Positions 1 through 8,307 of a DNA stretch of 64,000 nt are shown in pieces. The notes below the pieces were generated by a model. That model ran no database searches. It was not told the origin of the DNA and worked only from the letters and a program-made list of their open reading frames with translations. Both the position numbers and the translations under genes were made by a program. Within the stretch, counting starts at the first letter, position 1. Each line of letters begins with the position of its first letter. The stretch comes from Gemmataceae bacterium (GTDB lineage Bacteria > Planctomycetota > Planctomycetia > Gemmatales > Gemmataceae). The DNA is taken from positions 124,001 to 188,000 of the forward strand of contig JALHPZ010000010.1 of assembly GCA_022842245.1 (NCBI GenBank). Reading direction: 5' to 3'.

Positions 1-1
1 C

Positions 2-718
2 GGCCGCGAGGCGACCATGCTCGCGCTCGACAAAAAGACCGGCTCGACAGTCTGGAAATGCCCGATCAAGACCCGCAAGAGCGAAGCCGGCTATTCGTCC
101 ATCGTCATCTCGAAGGTCGGCAACGTGAAGCACTACGTCCAGCTCTTCAATGGCGGCCTCGTGGGCGTCAGCACCGACGGCAAGGTGCTCTGGACACATG
201 AGAAACTCGGCGACAACACCGCGAACGTCCCCACGCCGATCGTCCTCGGCGATCAGATCTTCAGCAGCATCGGCTACGGCCGCGGCGCGTCCCTTATGAA
301 GCTCAAGGCCTCCGGCAAGTCGGTGTCGGCCCAGGAGGTCTACTTCAAGCGCGAACTGACCAACAAACACGGAGGTGTCGTGCTCGTCGGCGATTACGTC
401 TACGGCGACACCGACGATTCCGGCCAGCCGTTCTGTGCCGAGGTCAAGACCGGCAAGGTGCTCTGGAAGCGATCCAAGGGGGGCGCCGGCAGTGGATCGG
501 TCGCGATCATGTACGCCGACAACCGGCTCTACATGCACTACCAGAACGGCGTGGCCGTGCTGGCGGAGGCATCGCCGAAGGCGTACAAGGAAGTCGGCGA
601 AATCAACCTTCCCAAGAAGAACGGCCAACTCTGGGCGCATCCGGTGGTGAGCGACGGGCAGTACTACATCCGCAACGGCGACCTGCTGCACCGCTACGAC
701 GTGCGTGCGAAGAAGTAA
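2..718 (+). CDS. PQQ-binding-like beta-propeller repeat protein (5' end outside window)
   Basis: The reading frame is already open at base 2, so the N-terminus lies upstream and 238 residues are visible. The visible part holds the recurring blade pattern of PQQ-like (WD40-like) propellers, for example Leu-Ala-Leu-Asp followed by Thr-Gly-x-x-x-Trp, and Val-Lys-Thr-Gly-Lys-Val-Leu-Trp. Such proteins are usually exported and act as binding scaffolds or quinoprotein-like folds. No catalytic residues specific to alcohol dehydrogenases can be seen here, so a true PQQ enzyme is not supported. The gene ends in TAA and is followed by a hairpin. It is transcribed toward the regulator gene on the opposite strand. 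Confidence 0.85.
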   Translation, partial: GREATMLALDKKTGSTVWKCPIKTRKSEAGYSSIVISKVGNVKHYVQLFNGGLVGVSTDGKVLWTHEKLGDNTANVPTPIVLGDQIFSSIGYGRGASLMKLKASGKSVSAQEVYFKRELTNKHGGVVLVGDYVYGDTDDSGQPFCAEVKTGKVLWKRSKGGAGSGSVAIMYADNRLYMHYQNGVAVLAEASPKAYKEVGEINLPKKNGQLWAHPVVSDGQYYIRNGDLLHRYDVRAKK

Positions 719-750
719 AACCGACCCCGGTCATTGCTAGCCGGTCGGTT
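719..750 (+). terminator. Hairpin after the propeller gene
   Basis: The arms AACCGACC (719-726) and GGTCGGTT (743-750) are exact inverted repeats directly after the stop codon. There is no U-tract after the stem, so it may be a weak or factor-dependent terminator. Confidence 0.4.
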
Positions 751-1090
751 GTCCGGTCGATCGGTTCGTGAAATCCGTACTCGGAACTCTCGCCTCAATT
801 ACCAAATCGATTCGGGAGTTCCGAGCCAGGAGAAACGACTCGACCGGATCGTCGGACCGGGAACTTCATGAGAACCGAAACGAAGCATTTCGGATACATT
901 TCGAGTGAGTTTCGCGCCATTCCGGACGATACGGAATCGCCGCAAGTCGTTTTTGGATAAGGGAAATCTGGAGTGGGTCCGGAAAAAGCGAGTGGGTCCG
1001 CCGGGGGGTGGCGCGGACGCGGCGGACCCACTCGCGCCGCGCGAGGGGCTGCGAATCGGTGGCCATTGACCGTTCCCTGTCGCGTATCAG
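751..1090. other. Intergenic region between convergent genes
   Basis: No supported gene was found between the propeller gene and the regulator. Short open frames on the minus strand here are rich in Arg and Pro and have no recognisable domain or ribosome-binding site. The stretch contains a short repeated AGTGGGTCCG element (for example near 973 and 991) but nothing I can assign a function. Confidence 0.5.
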
Positions 1091-2389
1091 TCAGGTCGGG
1101 ATTTTGAGCGCTTCGATGCGACGGCCGAGTCTCGTTCGGAAGATGCCGAGGCGGGCCGCCGCTTCCGTTTGATTCCCGTTGGTCTTCCGGAGCGCCGATT
1201 CGATCGCGCGACGCTCCACGGCTTCAAGTAATTCGTCGAGAGGCATCGTCCGCTCGACGGGCGGCATCGTCGCCACGAGGCGGGCGCGTTCCCTCAGGAA
1301 GCGCGGCAAGTGCTCGGCCGCAATCGGGTTTGTTCCGGCCTGCTGCGCCGCATCGGAAAGGGTTTCGTGCAACTCCCGCAGGTTGCCGGGCCAGTCGTGG
1401 GCTGCAAGGACCGCCAGTGAATCGTCGGTCAGCAAAAATCCCATCCGGGCAAGGATGGACCCCAACTCGTCCCATCGATTCCGAAGCGGCGGCAACTGCA
1501 ATTCAATGGTGGACTGTTCGGCCTGGAATTCCTCGAGCAACGCGCCGGACCGCGCGCCGACGGCGGCCGATTCCGTGGAAGCGCAGATGAGGCGCGGCGG
1601 GTGCGGCGCGATACGGAGCCAGTCGAGAATGCGCTGTTGGGCGTCGCGCGGCAGCGAGGCCGGATGTTTGAGAAAGAGCGTGCCGACCTGCCCCGCGGTC
1701 GCGATCCCGGCGATGCCGAACAACAACCCATCCAGCAAGTAGGGTTGAACGCCCCGGCACTCGCAGGCGACGAATGCCTTTTCCCGAACGGGTGAATGGT
1801 GATGGATCACCCGAGCGAGCGTCTCCCGCCCGCTTCCCGATTCGCCAACGATCCAGACCGGTTCGGTCGAGCGGGCCGCCAATCGGACCTGCGATTGGAA
1901 TCGCCGCAGTTCCGCGGTTTCTCCGCCGAACAGATCCTGGGAATAACGGGACGCCTGTCGTTCACGGATCTCGCCGATCGCCGCCGGAGTCTTCCGTGGG
2001 GCGATCGGCGCCACCGGTTGCACGATATCAATGGTTCCCAGATAGCCCGCGACACCGTCCGAAGCGATCAGGGGTACGAACGTGAGATCCCACCACGGCG
2101 GGCCACCCTTCGCTCCAGGACCCGGTCGCCGCGTTCGCGTGATCGCGCCGTCCTTCGCCTCCGCGGGCGGCGCGAGCGTTCGAAACAGTGGTTCCACGCG
2201 ACCGGACCGCACGCACGCGCGGCCGATTGCATCCGCGGCCGGATAGTTCGTCAACGATTCCCAGGCGGCATTGACGTAATGGATGCGCCGGGAGCGGTAG
2301 AGCACGAAGATCGCTCGCGTCGATTGCTGAAACAGCGACGCCCAGCGATCCCTCCGCGGCTCGTTCGATCGGGGTTTCACGTTGGACAT
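1091..2389 (-). CDS. PAS/sigma-54-activator-like regulator with degenerate ATPase and Fis-type HTH
   Basis: Domain order resembles a bacterial enhancer-binding protein: an N-terminal PAS-like sensor (roughly residues 15-130), an AAA+-like domain, and a C-terminal Fis-type helix-turn-helix (about the last 45 residues, with Asn-Gly-Asn-Gln-Thr-Glu-Ala-Ala). The ATPase is degenerate. Walker A reads GESGSGRE with Arg in place of the catalytic Lys. Walker B reads GTLFLKHP where the family has GTLFLDEI. No GAFTGA loop is present. It therefore probably binds DNA and senses a signal but cannot remodel sigma-54 polymerase by ATP hydrolysis. I chose the ATG at 2389 (432 residues). An upstream GTG-type start at 2446 would overlap the kinase gene by 17 bases. 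It lies just downstream of a histidine kinase on the same strand, so the two are probably one operon and partners. Confidence 0.75.
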   Translation of the reverse strand: MSNVKPRSNEPRRDRWASLFQQSTRAIFVLYRSRRIHYVNAAWESLTNYPAADAIGRACVRSGRVEPLFRTLAPPAEAKDGAITRTRRPGPGAKGGPPWWDLTFVPLIASDGVAGYLGTIDIVQPVAPIAPRKTPAAIGEIRERQASRYSQDLFGGETAELRRFQSQVRLAARSTEPVWIVGESGSGRETLARVIHHHSPVREKAFVACECRGVQPYLLDGLLFGIAGIATAGQVGTLFLKHPASLPRDAQQRILDWLRIAPHPPRLICASTESAAVGARSGALLEEFQAEQSTIELQLPPLRNRWDELGSILARMGFLLTDDSLAVLAAHDWPGNLRELHETLSDAAQQAGTNPIAAEHLPRFLRERARLVATMPPVERTMPLDELLEAVERRAIESALRKTNGNQTEAAARLGIFRTRLGRRIEALKIPT

Positions 2390-2429
2390 GACAGACACTA
2401 TAGCAGGCCGGGCATCGGCCGCCGCGCCG

Positions 2430-3701
2430 TCAGAGGCGTGACACAAAAGGGAAGTACACGTGGACCTTCGTCCCGCGCCCTGGCTCGCTCTCGATGCGGA
2501 TCAATCCCCCGGCCCGATCCACAATCCGCTGCACGATCGCCAGCCCCAGACCCGTTCCCTGCCCTCGCGGTTTGGTCGTGAAGAACGGCTCGAACATCTT
2601 CGCCTGGGTGGCCTGATCCATTCCGGCACCCGAATCCGATACGGTCAACGTTGCGAATTTGCTTGCGGTGTGAAGGGCATCCCCCAACTCCTCGGTCGCG
2701 ACCCGCAACTGCACGACCCCACCCGAAGGCATTGCGTCCCGAGCATTCATCACCAAATTGCAAACCACACGCTCCAGTTGCGACGGATCGAGGAATACCC
2801 GGCCCGTATCGGACTCGATCTCCACATTCAACCGGCAAGAGGAACCAGTCGCGGTCCGCAGCAACGGCAACATGCGGCGGACCGCATCGCCCACCGAAAT
2901 GGCTTCGGGTTCGTTCGACTCGGTGTGCCCGTACGCCGTCATCTGACGAACCAGTTCCGAGCCGCGTTCGCCGGCTTTCAGGATATGCGCCGCCATCTCA
3001 CGCAAGTGGCCGGGCATATCGTTCGCATGGGTTAGCTCGTTCGCAAACCCGATGACGACGGTGAGGATGTTTTTGAAGTCGTGGGCCGCTTCCGTCACAA
3101 TCCGCGTCATCGATTCCGCCCGTTCCAACGAAAACAGAACGTCGTCCGTCTGCCGCAACACCGTGCGGGCTTCCGACAGGTCCGCGGATTTCAGTTTCAA
3201 GGTCACGAAGTCCGCGATTGACGAAACGAAATCGCGTTCCTCCGTCGTCCATTCTCGCAACGTCCCCGTGTGTTCGTGGCAGACCACGCCGATCACCTTC
3301 CCGTCGCGGTAGATCGGAGCGTCCAGCAGGGACGAAATGCCGAGCGGTTGGAGGTACCGATCCGCGAGTTGATTCGTGCGGGGATCTTCCGTCGCGACTT
3401 CCGCAGGAATTGAGCGCCGTCGTTCGAGTGCCGCGAAATACGCCGGAAAATCCTCGACCTGCAGCGTCACACCGGTGGAATGCTCGCCCGAATCGCGTTC
3501 GTACAGGTTCGCACATCGAAGCGCCGTCCGATGCGCGATGAAGAACCAGATACCCACCCGATTGACGTTGAGCGTTTCGGAAGCGATTTCACATATGCGG
3601 CGAAAACAAAGCTCGAGCGATTGGTCCGGACCAAGGCGCGCCAGCTCCAAGCGAGCCAGATCGAATGGCCGATGGGCTTCGGAAACGATCGAATCGTGCA
3701 T
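2430..3701 (-). CDS. GAF-domain sensor histidine kinase
   Basis: The 423-residue soluble protein has an N-terminal GAF-like domain (about residues 15-170) and then a HisKA-type dimerisation helix with the phospho-acceptor motif HDFKN. It ends in a complete HATPase domain: N box NLVMNARDAM, G1 DSGAGM, F box FEPFFTTK, G2 GTGLGLAIV. No transmembrane helix is visible, so it should sense a cytoplasmic or small-molecule signal. An ATG at 3701 with GGAG and GGGAG just upstream decides the start. The open frame extends 29 codons further, but that extension is Phe/Arg-rich and unlikely to be translated. The downstream gene is the PAS/Fis-type regulator, which lacks a receiver domain, so a direct phosphotransfer partner is not obvious. 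Confidence 0.85.
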   Translation of the reverse strand: MHDSIVSEAHRPFDLARLELARLGPDQSLELCFRRICEIASETLNVNRVGIWFFIAHRTALRCANLYERDSGEHSTGVTLQVEDFPAYFAALERRRSIPAEVATEDPRTNQLADRYLQPLGISSLLDAPIYRDGKVIGVVCHEHTGTLREWTTEERDFVSSIADFVTLKLKSADLSEARTVLRQTDDVLFSLERAESMTRIVTEAAHDFKNILTVVIGFANELTHANDMPGHLREMAAHILKAGERGSELVRQMTAYGHTESNEPEAISVGDAVRRMLPLLRTATGSSCRLNVEIESDTGRVFLDPSQLERVVCNLVMNARDAMPSGGVVQLRVATEELGDALHTASKFATLTVSDSGAGMDQATQAKMFEPFFTTKPRGQGTGLGLAIVQRIVDRAGGLIRIESEPGRGTKVHVYFPFVSRL

Positions 3702-3863
3702 CTCCCACTCCAGTCGGAACGGGAATCGAAGAAAGGATTCGTGCAGGATAAACCAGAACCGCTTGAAACGCCAATGAAATGCCCGCAAAGAACGATGGCG
3801 GAGGCCAAGTGGCCGGGTTGCCCGATTGGCACAACCCGACCAGCATCAAAAACTGTCACGGCA

Positions 3864-4733
3864 TCAGGAATCCGCAACAACCGGATTCTTCAGCGTGCCG
3901 ATTCCTTCGATTTCCACTTCACAAACATCGCCGGCCTTGAGCAGGACCGGCGGCTTTCGTGCGATGCCCACGCCCGGCGGCGTGCCCGTGAAGATCAAGT
4001 CGCCCGGCTCCAGCGTAATCACTTGCGTGATGAACGCCAGCATCGCAGGCACCTGGAAGATGAATTCCTTGGTGCTCGAATTCTGCATCGTCTGGCCGTT
4101 CAATCGCAACTGGATCCGGGCGTTGTGCGGGTCGAATTTTTCGTCCGACGTCACGATCCAAGGCCCGATCGGCGCGAAGGTGTCGAACGTCTTGCCAATG
4201 GTCCATTGCTTTTCTTCACCGCGGAACTGCCAGTCGCGCGCAGATACGTCGTGCCCGCAGGTGTAGCCGCCGACGTACTGGAACGCCGACGCGTCGTTCG
4301 GCACGTTCTTGGCCGTCTTGCCGATGACGATGACGAGTTCGGCCTCGTAATCGACCTTTTCCGCAACTTTGGGCAGCTTGATCGGCTGGCCGTGTGCGAT
4401 GATGGTGTTTGGGAACTTCGCGAAGATGACCGGTTCCGTCGGAATCGCCTTGCCGCCTTCGATGGCGTGATCGCGGTAGTTGAGGCCGACGCATACGATC
4501 TTGCTTGGCTTCGGCACAGGCGGCAGAATCGCGACCGCGTTGGCAGCGTATTTCACGGCTTTGGTACAGGTCGCGAGATTGGCCACAGCCTGCCGCGTCG
4601 CTGCCGATGCTGCAAGGATGTTCTTCACGCAGCCCGGCAGTCCGGGATCGGACGCGTGGATGTCGATGAAGTGATCGCCGACGGCGAGTGCCGCGCGGAT
4701 TCCGTTCGGGGTTTGGATAGTGGCCAATCGCAT
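3864..4733 (-). CDS. Fumarylacetoacetate hydrolase family protein
   Basis: The 289-residue protein has the FAH fold signature. KIVCVGLNYRDHAIEGG marks the start of the catalytic domain near residue 78. The metal-binding acidic positions lie in VDYEAELVIVIGK, and the C-terminus has the typical GDLIFTGTPPGVG. Family members cleave or decarboxylate acylpyruvates and related diketo acids (ureidoglycolate lyase, acylpyruvase, homoprotocatechuate isomerase) with a divalent metal. The exact substrate cannot be told from sequence alone. The start at 4733 is supported by GGAG nine bases upstream. A longer frame reaching 5027 would run antisense through the tRNA gene and was rejected. It appears monocistronic. 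Confidence 0.9.
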   Translation of the reverse strand: MRLATIQTPNGIRAALAVGDHFIDIHASDPGLPGCVKNILAASAATRQAVANLATCTKAVKYAANAVAILPPVPKPSKIVCVGLNYRDHAIEGGKAIPTEPVIFAKFPNTIIAHGQPIKLPKVAEKVDYEAELVIVIGKTAKNVPNDASAFQYVGGYTCGHDVSARDWQFRGEEKQWTIGKTFDTFAPIGPWIVTSDEKFDPHNARIQLRLNGQTMQNSSTKEFIFQVPAMLAFITQVITLEPGDLIFTGTPPGVGIARKPPVLLKAGDVCEVEIEGIGTLKNPVVADS

Positions 4734-4828
4734 GGGAGAATCGCTCCGGTGTGGGGTGGTTGGGCTATTGAATGACTCCTCTTGCTGCCGGACCAGTTCT
4801 TGCCTATAAATCGGTTGTGGGTTGATAT

Positions 4829-4900
4829 TCCTCTGTAGCTCAGCGGTAGAGCAGCCGGCTGTTAACCGGCGGGTCGTAGGTTCGAATCCTACCGGAGGAG
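4829..4900 (+). tRNA. tRNA-Asn (anticodon GTT)
   Basis: A full cloverleaf can be folded. The acceptor stem is 4829-4835 with 4893-4899, with one T-G pair. The D arm contains AGCTCAGCGGTAGAGC, the anticodon stem is GCCGG/CCGGC around the loop CTGTTAA, and the T arm is GTAGG-TTCGAAT-CCTAC. The discriminator base is G at 4900. CCA is not encoded. Its position at the border of the defence-like cluster is typical of an integration hotspot. Confidence 0.95.
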
Positions 4901-4942
4901 CTGACTTTTCGAGCATCGGAACTACGCTCGTCAGCTTAACGC

Positions 4943-4974
4943 AAACGGCCGGGGGCGAGATCCCTCGGCCGTTT
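4943..4974 (+). terminator. Intrinsic-type terminator after tRNA-Asn
   Basis: AAACGGCCG (4943-4951) pairs with CGGCCGTTT (4966-4974), extended by an inner GGG/CCC. The right arm ends in TTT. It lies 43 bases after the tRNA. Confidence 0.6.
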
Positions 4975-5052
4975 CGCATTTTCGACTTGTTTCCTAGCGA
5001 TTTCCGTTCTTTCGGTCGTCGGGCCAAACTCTCGGGTTCGCAACCGCAATCT

Positions 5053-5093
5053 CGGGGTCCGAGACAAAACGCCGGGGTTGCGCTCGGACCCCG
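5053..5093. repeat. Perfect 11-bp inverted repeat upstream of the restriction operon
   Basis: CGGGGTCCGAG (5053-5063) and CTCGGACCCCG (5083-5093) are exact reverse complements with a 19-base loop, about 155 bases before the start of the restriction gene. It may be an operator, an attenuator or a transcript hairpin. The rest of 4975-5247 shows no gene. Confidence 0.55.
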
Positions 5094-5247
5094 GGCAGGA
5101 TTCGGAAAAACTCTCGAAGTCTCTGCGGGAGGGCGACCCGGGGGTTAAGGGGGAAAGCAAATGTACCTTCTTGCCTTCGCCTTCAGCTTGTAGGAGAATT
5201 CGCTTTCTGTTCGTTTTGCGCCCGCTGCCGTGCGAGTATTGCTGGCC

Positions 5248-8200
5248 ATGGACAATCCGTTCTTCGCCCGCCCTATTCTCAACTCGCCATACGAATATCC
5301 GCTTCGCCATTGGGAACTCGATTCCCAGGGGCAACCAACGCAGAATATCATCACGGCACGTCGCCACGCCAAGTTCCACATGCCGATCCCGAAGCCGAAG
5401 AAGCGTCGGGCGGCGCAGTCGGTGATCGCGTTCGCCGAGGCCGCTGAACTGGCATCGCGCGACCAGAAATACGAGACCGAATCAAATATCAACGCCATCC
5501 GCGATCTCGTGGATCGTTGGCGAAAACTCCCGGAAGCGAACTGGGGAGTCACGCCCCAAACGGCACGGCTTCTACGTCACTGGCGCGAGCACGAGTTCAG
5601 CGACAAGCGGCCGTTCTTCTGTCAGGTCGAGGCTGTCGAGACCGCCATTTGGCTCGCAGAGGTAGCGCCGGGAACCGAAGCCGGCAAGCGCACGATTCGT
5701 TTTCTCCAGGAGGCCAACGACGGCGCCAATCCCGAACTCTTCCGCATCGCCCTCAAGCTCGCTACAGGTGCCGGCAAGACGACCGTCATGGCCATGCTGA
5801 TCGCCTGGCAGACCGTCAATGCCGTGCAGCACCCCGGCAGCAAGCAGTTCACCCGCGGCTTCCTGATCGTCGCGCCGGGCCTGACCATCAAGGACCGGCT
5901 CCGCGTCCTTCAACCGAACGATCCGGACAACTATTACAGCACCCGTGAACTCGTCCCCAACGATCTGTTGGAAGACGTGAAACGGGCGAAGATCGTCATC
6001 ACGAACTACCACGCCTTCAAGCTCCGCGAGCGGATGGAGATCTCGAAGGGCACTCGCGACCTCGCCGAGGGGTGGCGTCATGAAACCATGTCCACGCTCG
6101 AAACTGAAGGGCAGATGCTCCAGCGCGTGATGCCCGACCTGATGGGCCTCAAGAACGTCGTCATCATCAACGACGAGGCCCACCACTGCTATCGTGAGAA
6201 GCCGCCGGATGCGGACGACGAAGAACTCAAGGGAGACGAGAAGGACGAAGCCGAGCGCAACAACAAGGCTGCCCGACTCTGGATCACGGGACTCGAGACG
6301 GTGAAGCGCAAGCTTGGTTCTGCTCGCGTCTACGATCTCTCCGCCACGCCGTTCTTCCTCCGCGGCTCGGGCTATGCCGAGGGCACCCTCTTCCCGTGGA
6401 CCGTCTCCGACTTCTCGCTGATGGACGCGATCGAGTGCGGCATCGTCAAGCTCCCGCGCGTCCCGATTGCCGACAACATCCCGGGAAGCGACATGCCGAT
6501 GTTCCGGGAACTTTGGAAACATGTCGGCAAGAGTCTACCCCGGTCCAATCGGTCCAAGTCCGAACTGCTCGATCCGCTTAAAATCCCGACACAGCTGATC
6601 ACAGCCTTGGAGGCGCTCTATGGGCATTACGAAAAGACTTTCCATTCCTGGATCAACTCCGGCATCAAAGTGCCGCCCTGCTTCATTATCGTCTGCCAGA
6701 ACACGGCCATCTCGAAGCTCCTCTTCGACTACATTTCCGGGTTCCATCGTACGAAGCCCGATGGTTCGACCGAACTCGAATTCGGTCGGCTGCCGCTCTT
6801 CCGCAACTTCGACGAACACGGAAACCCGCTCCCTCGGCCCAACACGCTCCTCATCGACAGTGAGCAGCTCGAAGCCGGCGACGCACTCGACACCAACTTC
6901 CGCGCCCTGGCCGCCGACGAGATCGAACGCTTCCGCCGCGATATTGTCGAACGCACCGGCGACGCCCGCGCCGCCGACGCCATCACCGATCAGGATCTGC
7001 TCCGCGAAGTCATGAACACCGTCGGCAAGGAGGGCCAACTTGGTGGCTCCATCCGATGCGTCGTCTCCGTCTCCATGCTCACCGAAGGCTGGGACGCGAA
7101 CACCGTCACGCACATCCTCGGCGTCCGCGCCTTTGGCACGCAGCTCCTCTGCGAGCAGGTCATCGGCCGTGCACTCCGCCGCCAGTCCTACGACCTGAAC
7201 GACGAAGGACTTTTGAACGTCGAATACGCCGACATCTTCGGCATCCCGTTCGACTTCACGGCCAAGCCCGCGGTCGCCCCCGTGCAACCGCCCCGCGAGA
7301 CGATCCAGGTGAAGGCCGTGCGGCCGGACCGCGACGCCCTCGAAATCCGCTTCCCGCGCGTCGAGGGCTACCGCGTCGAACTGCCGGAGGAACGCCTCGA
7401 AGCCGAGTTCGGTCCCGACTCCACCTTCGAACTCACGCCCGACATCGTCGGCGCCACGCACACCGTCAACTCCGGCATCGTCGGCCAATCCGAGGACATG
7501 AACGTTCGCCATCTGGACGACTTCCGATATTCCACCGTCGTCATGGAGGTCACTAAACACCTGCTCTACACGAAGTTCCGCGATCCCGGCGAGGAGCCAA
7601 AGCTGCACCTGTTCGGCCAACTCAAGCGCATCGTCAAGGACTGGCTCGACAACCACCTCGTCTGCAAAGGGGACGCCTTCAAGGCCCAGATCCTCTACCG
7701 CGACCTCTGCGACCTCGCCTGCGTGCGCATCACCGCTGGCATCACCCGGAAGTTCCTCGGCGCGAACCCGATCAAGGCGCTCCTCGATCCGTTCAACCCC
7801 ACCGGCAGCACGATGCACGTCCGCTTCGCGACATCCAGGAAGGACCGCTGGACGACTGCGGCCGACAAGTGCCACATCAACTTCGTGATCCTGGACAGCG
7901 ATTGGGAGGCCGAATTCTGCCGCGTCGCGGAGGCGCACCCGAAGGTGCTCGGCTACGTCAAGAACCACAACCTCGGCCTCGAAGTGCCGTACCAGTTCGG
8001 CTCTGAGAGCCGCAAGTACCGGCCGGATTTCATCGTGCTCGTCGATGACGGACACGGGAAGGACGATCCGCTGCATCTGGTCGTCGAGATCAAGGGGTAC
8101 CGTCGCGAGGATGCGAAGGAGAAGAAACTGGCGATGGATACCTATTGGATACCCGGCGTGAACCGCCTCGGTACCTATGGCCGCTGGGGCTTCGCCGAAT

Positions 8201-8307
8201 TCGCCGACGTCTGGACGATGCAGACCGACTTCGAGAAAACGGTGTCGGCCGCATTCGAAACGATGATCCAATCCGCCGCGAAGTCGTCGGCGAAAGGAAC
8301 GGAATAA
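5248..8307 (+). CDS. res: Type III-like restriction endonuclease subunit (SF2 helicase-nuclease, BPTD_3080-like)
   Basis: The 1019-residue protein is a superfamily 2 helicase fused to a nuclease. Walker A ATGAGKTT has its Lys at about residue 177. The DEAH box is at 309-312, the Ser-Ala-Thr motif is in YDLSATPFF, and motif VI is QVIGRALRR from residue 637. The C-terminus carries a PD-(D/E)XK nuclease site with Asp927 (YRPDF) and Glu947-x-Lys949 (VEIKGY). The family cuts DNA after translocation and works with the methyltransferase encoded next, whose start codon overlaps this stop (TAATG). ATG 5248 gives the MDNPFF N-terminus expected for the family. GTG 5230 is an alternative six codons upstream. 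It is the first gene of the co-directional cluster ending in BrxL. Confidence 0.85.
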   Translation: MDNPFFARPILNSPYEYPLRHWELDSQGQPTQNIITARRHAKFHMPIPKPKKRRAAQSVIAFAEAAELASRDQKYETESNINAIRDLVDRWRKLPEANWGVTPQTARLLRHWREHEFSDKRPFFCQVEAVETAIWLAEVAPGTEAGKRTIRFLQEANDGANPELFRIALKLATGAGKTTVMAMLIAWQTVNAVQHPGSKQFTRGFLIVAPGLTIKDRLRVLQPNDPDNYYSTRELVPNDLLEDVKRAKIVITNYHAFKLRERMEISKGTRDLAEGWRHETMSTLETEGQMLQRVMPDLMGLKNVVIINDEAHHCYREKPPDADDEELKGDEKDEAERNNKAARLWITGLETVKRKLGSARVYDLSATPFFLRGSGYAEGTLFPWTVSDFSLMDAIECGIVKLPRVPIADNIPGSDMPMFRELWKHVGKSLPRSNRSKSELLDPLKIPTQLITALEALYGHYEKTFHSWINSGIKVPPCFIIVCQNTAISKLLFDYISGFHRTKPDGSTELEFGRLPLFRNFDEHGNPLPRPNTLLIDSEQLEAGDALDTNFRALAADEIERFRRDIVERTGDARAADAITDQDLLREVMNTVGKEGQLGGSIRCVVSVSMLTEGWDANTVTHILGVRAFGTQLLCEQVIGRALRRQSYDLNDEGLLNVEYADIFGIPFDFTAKPAVAPVQPPRETIQVKAVRPDRDALEIRFPRVEGYRVELPEERLEAEFGPDSTFELTPDIVGATHTVNSGIVGQSEDMNVRHLDDFRYSTVVMEVTKHLLYTKFRDPGEEPKLHLFGQLKRIVKDWLDNHLVCKGDAFKAQILYRDLCDLACVRITAGITRKFLGANPIKALLDPFNPTGSTMHVRFATSRKDRWTTAADKCHINFVILDSDWEAEFCRVAEAHPKVLGYVKNHNLGLEVPYQFGSESRKYRPDFIVLVDDGHGKDDPLHLVVEIKGYRREDAKEKKLAMDTYWIPGVNRLGTYGRWGFAEFADVWTMQTDFEKTVSAAFETMIQSAAKSSAKGTE

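Noticed and set aside
795..1066. Short minus-strand frames in the first intergenic region
   Set aside because: They are Arg/Pro-rich with no ribosome-binding site or recognisable domain.
4733..5027. N-terminal extension of the FAH-family gene
   Set aside because: It would run antisense through the tRNA-Asn gene. Family homology begins at the ATG at 4733, which has a ribosome-binding site.
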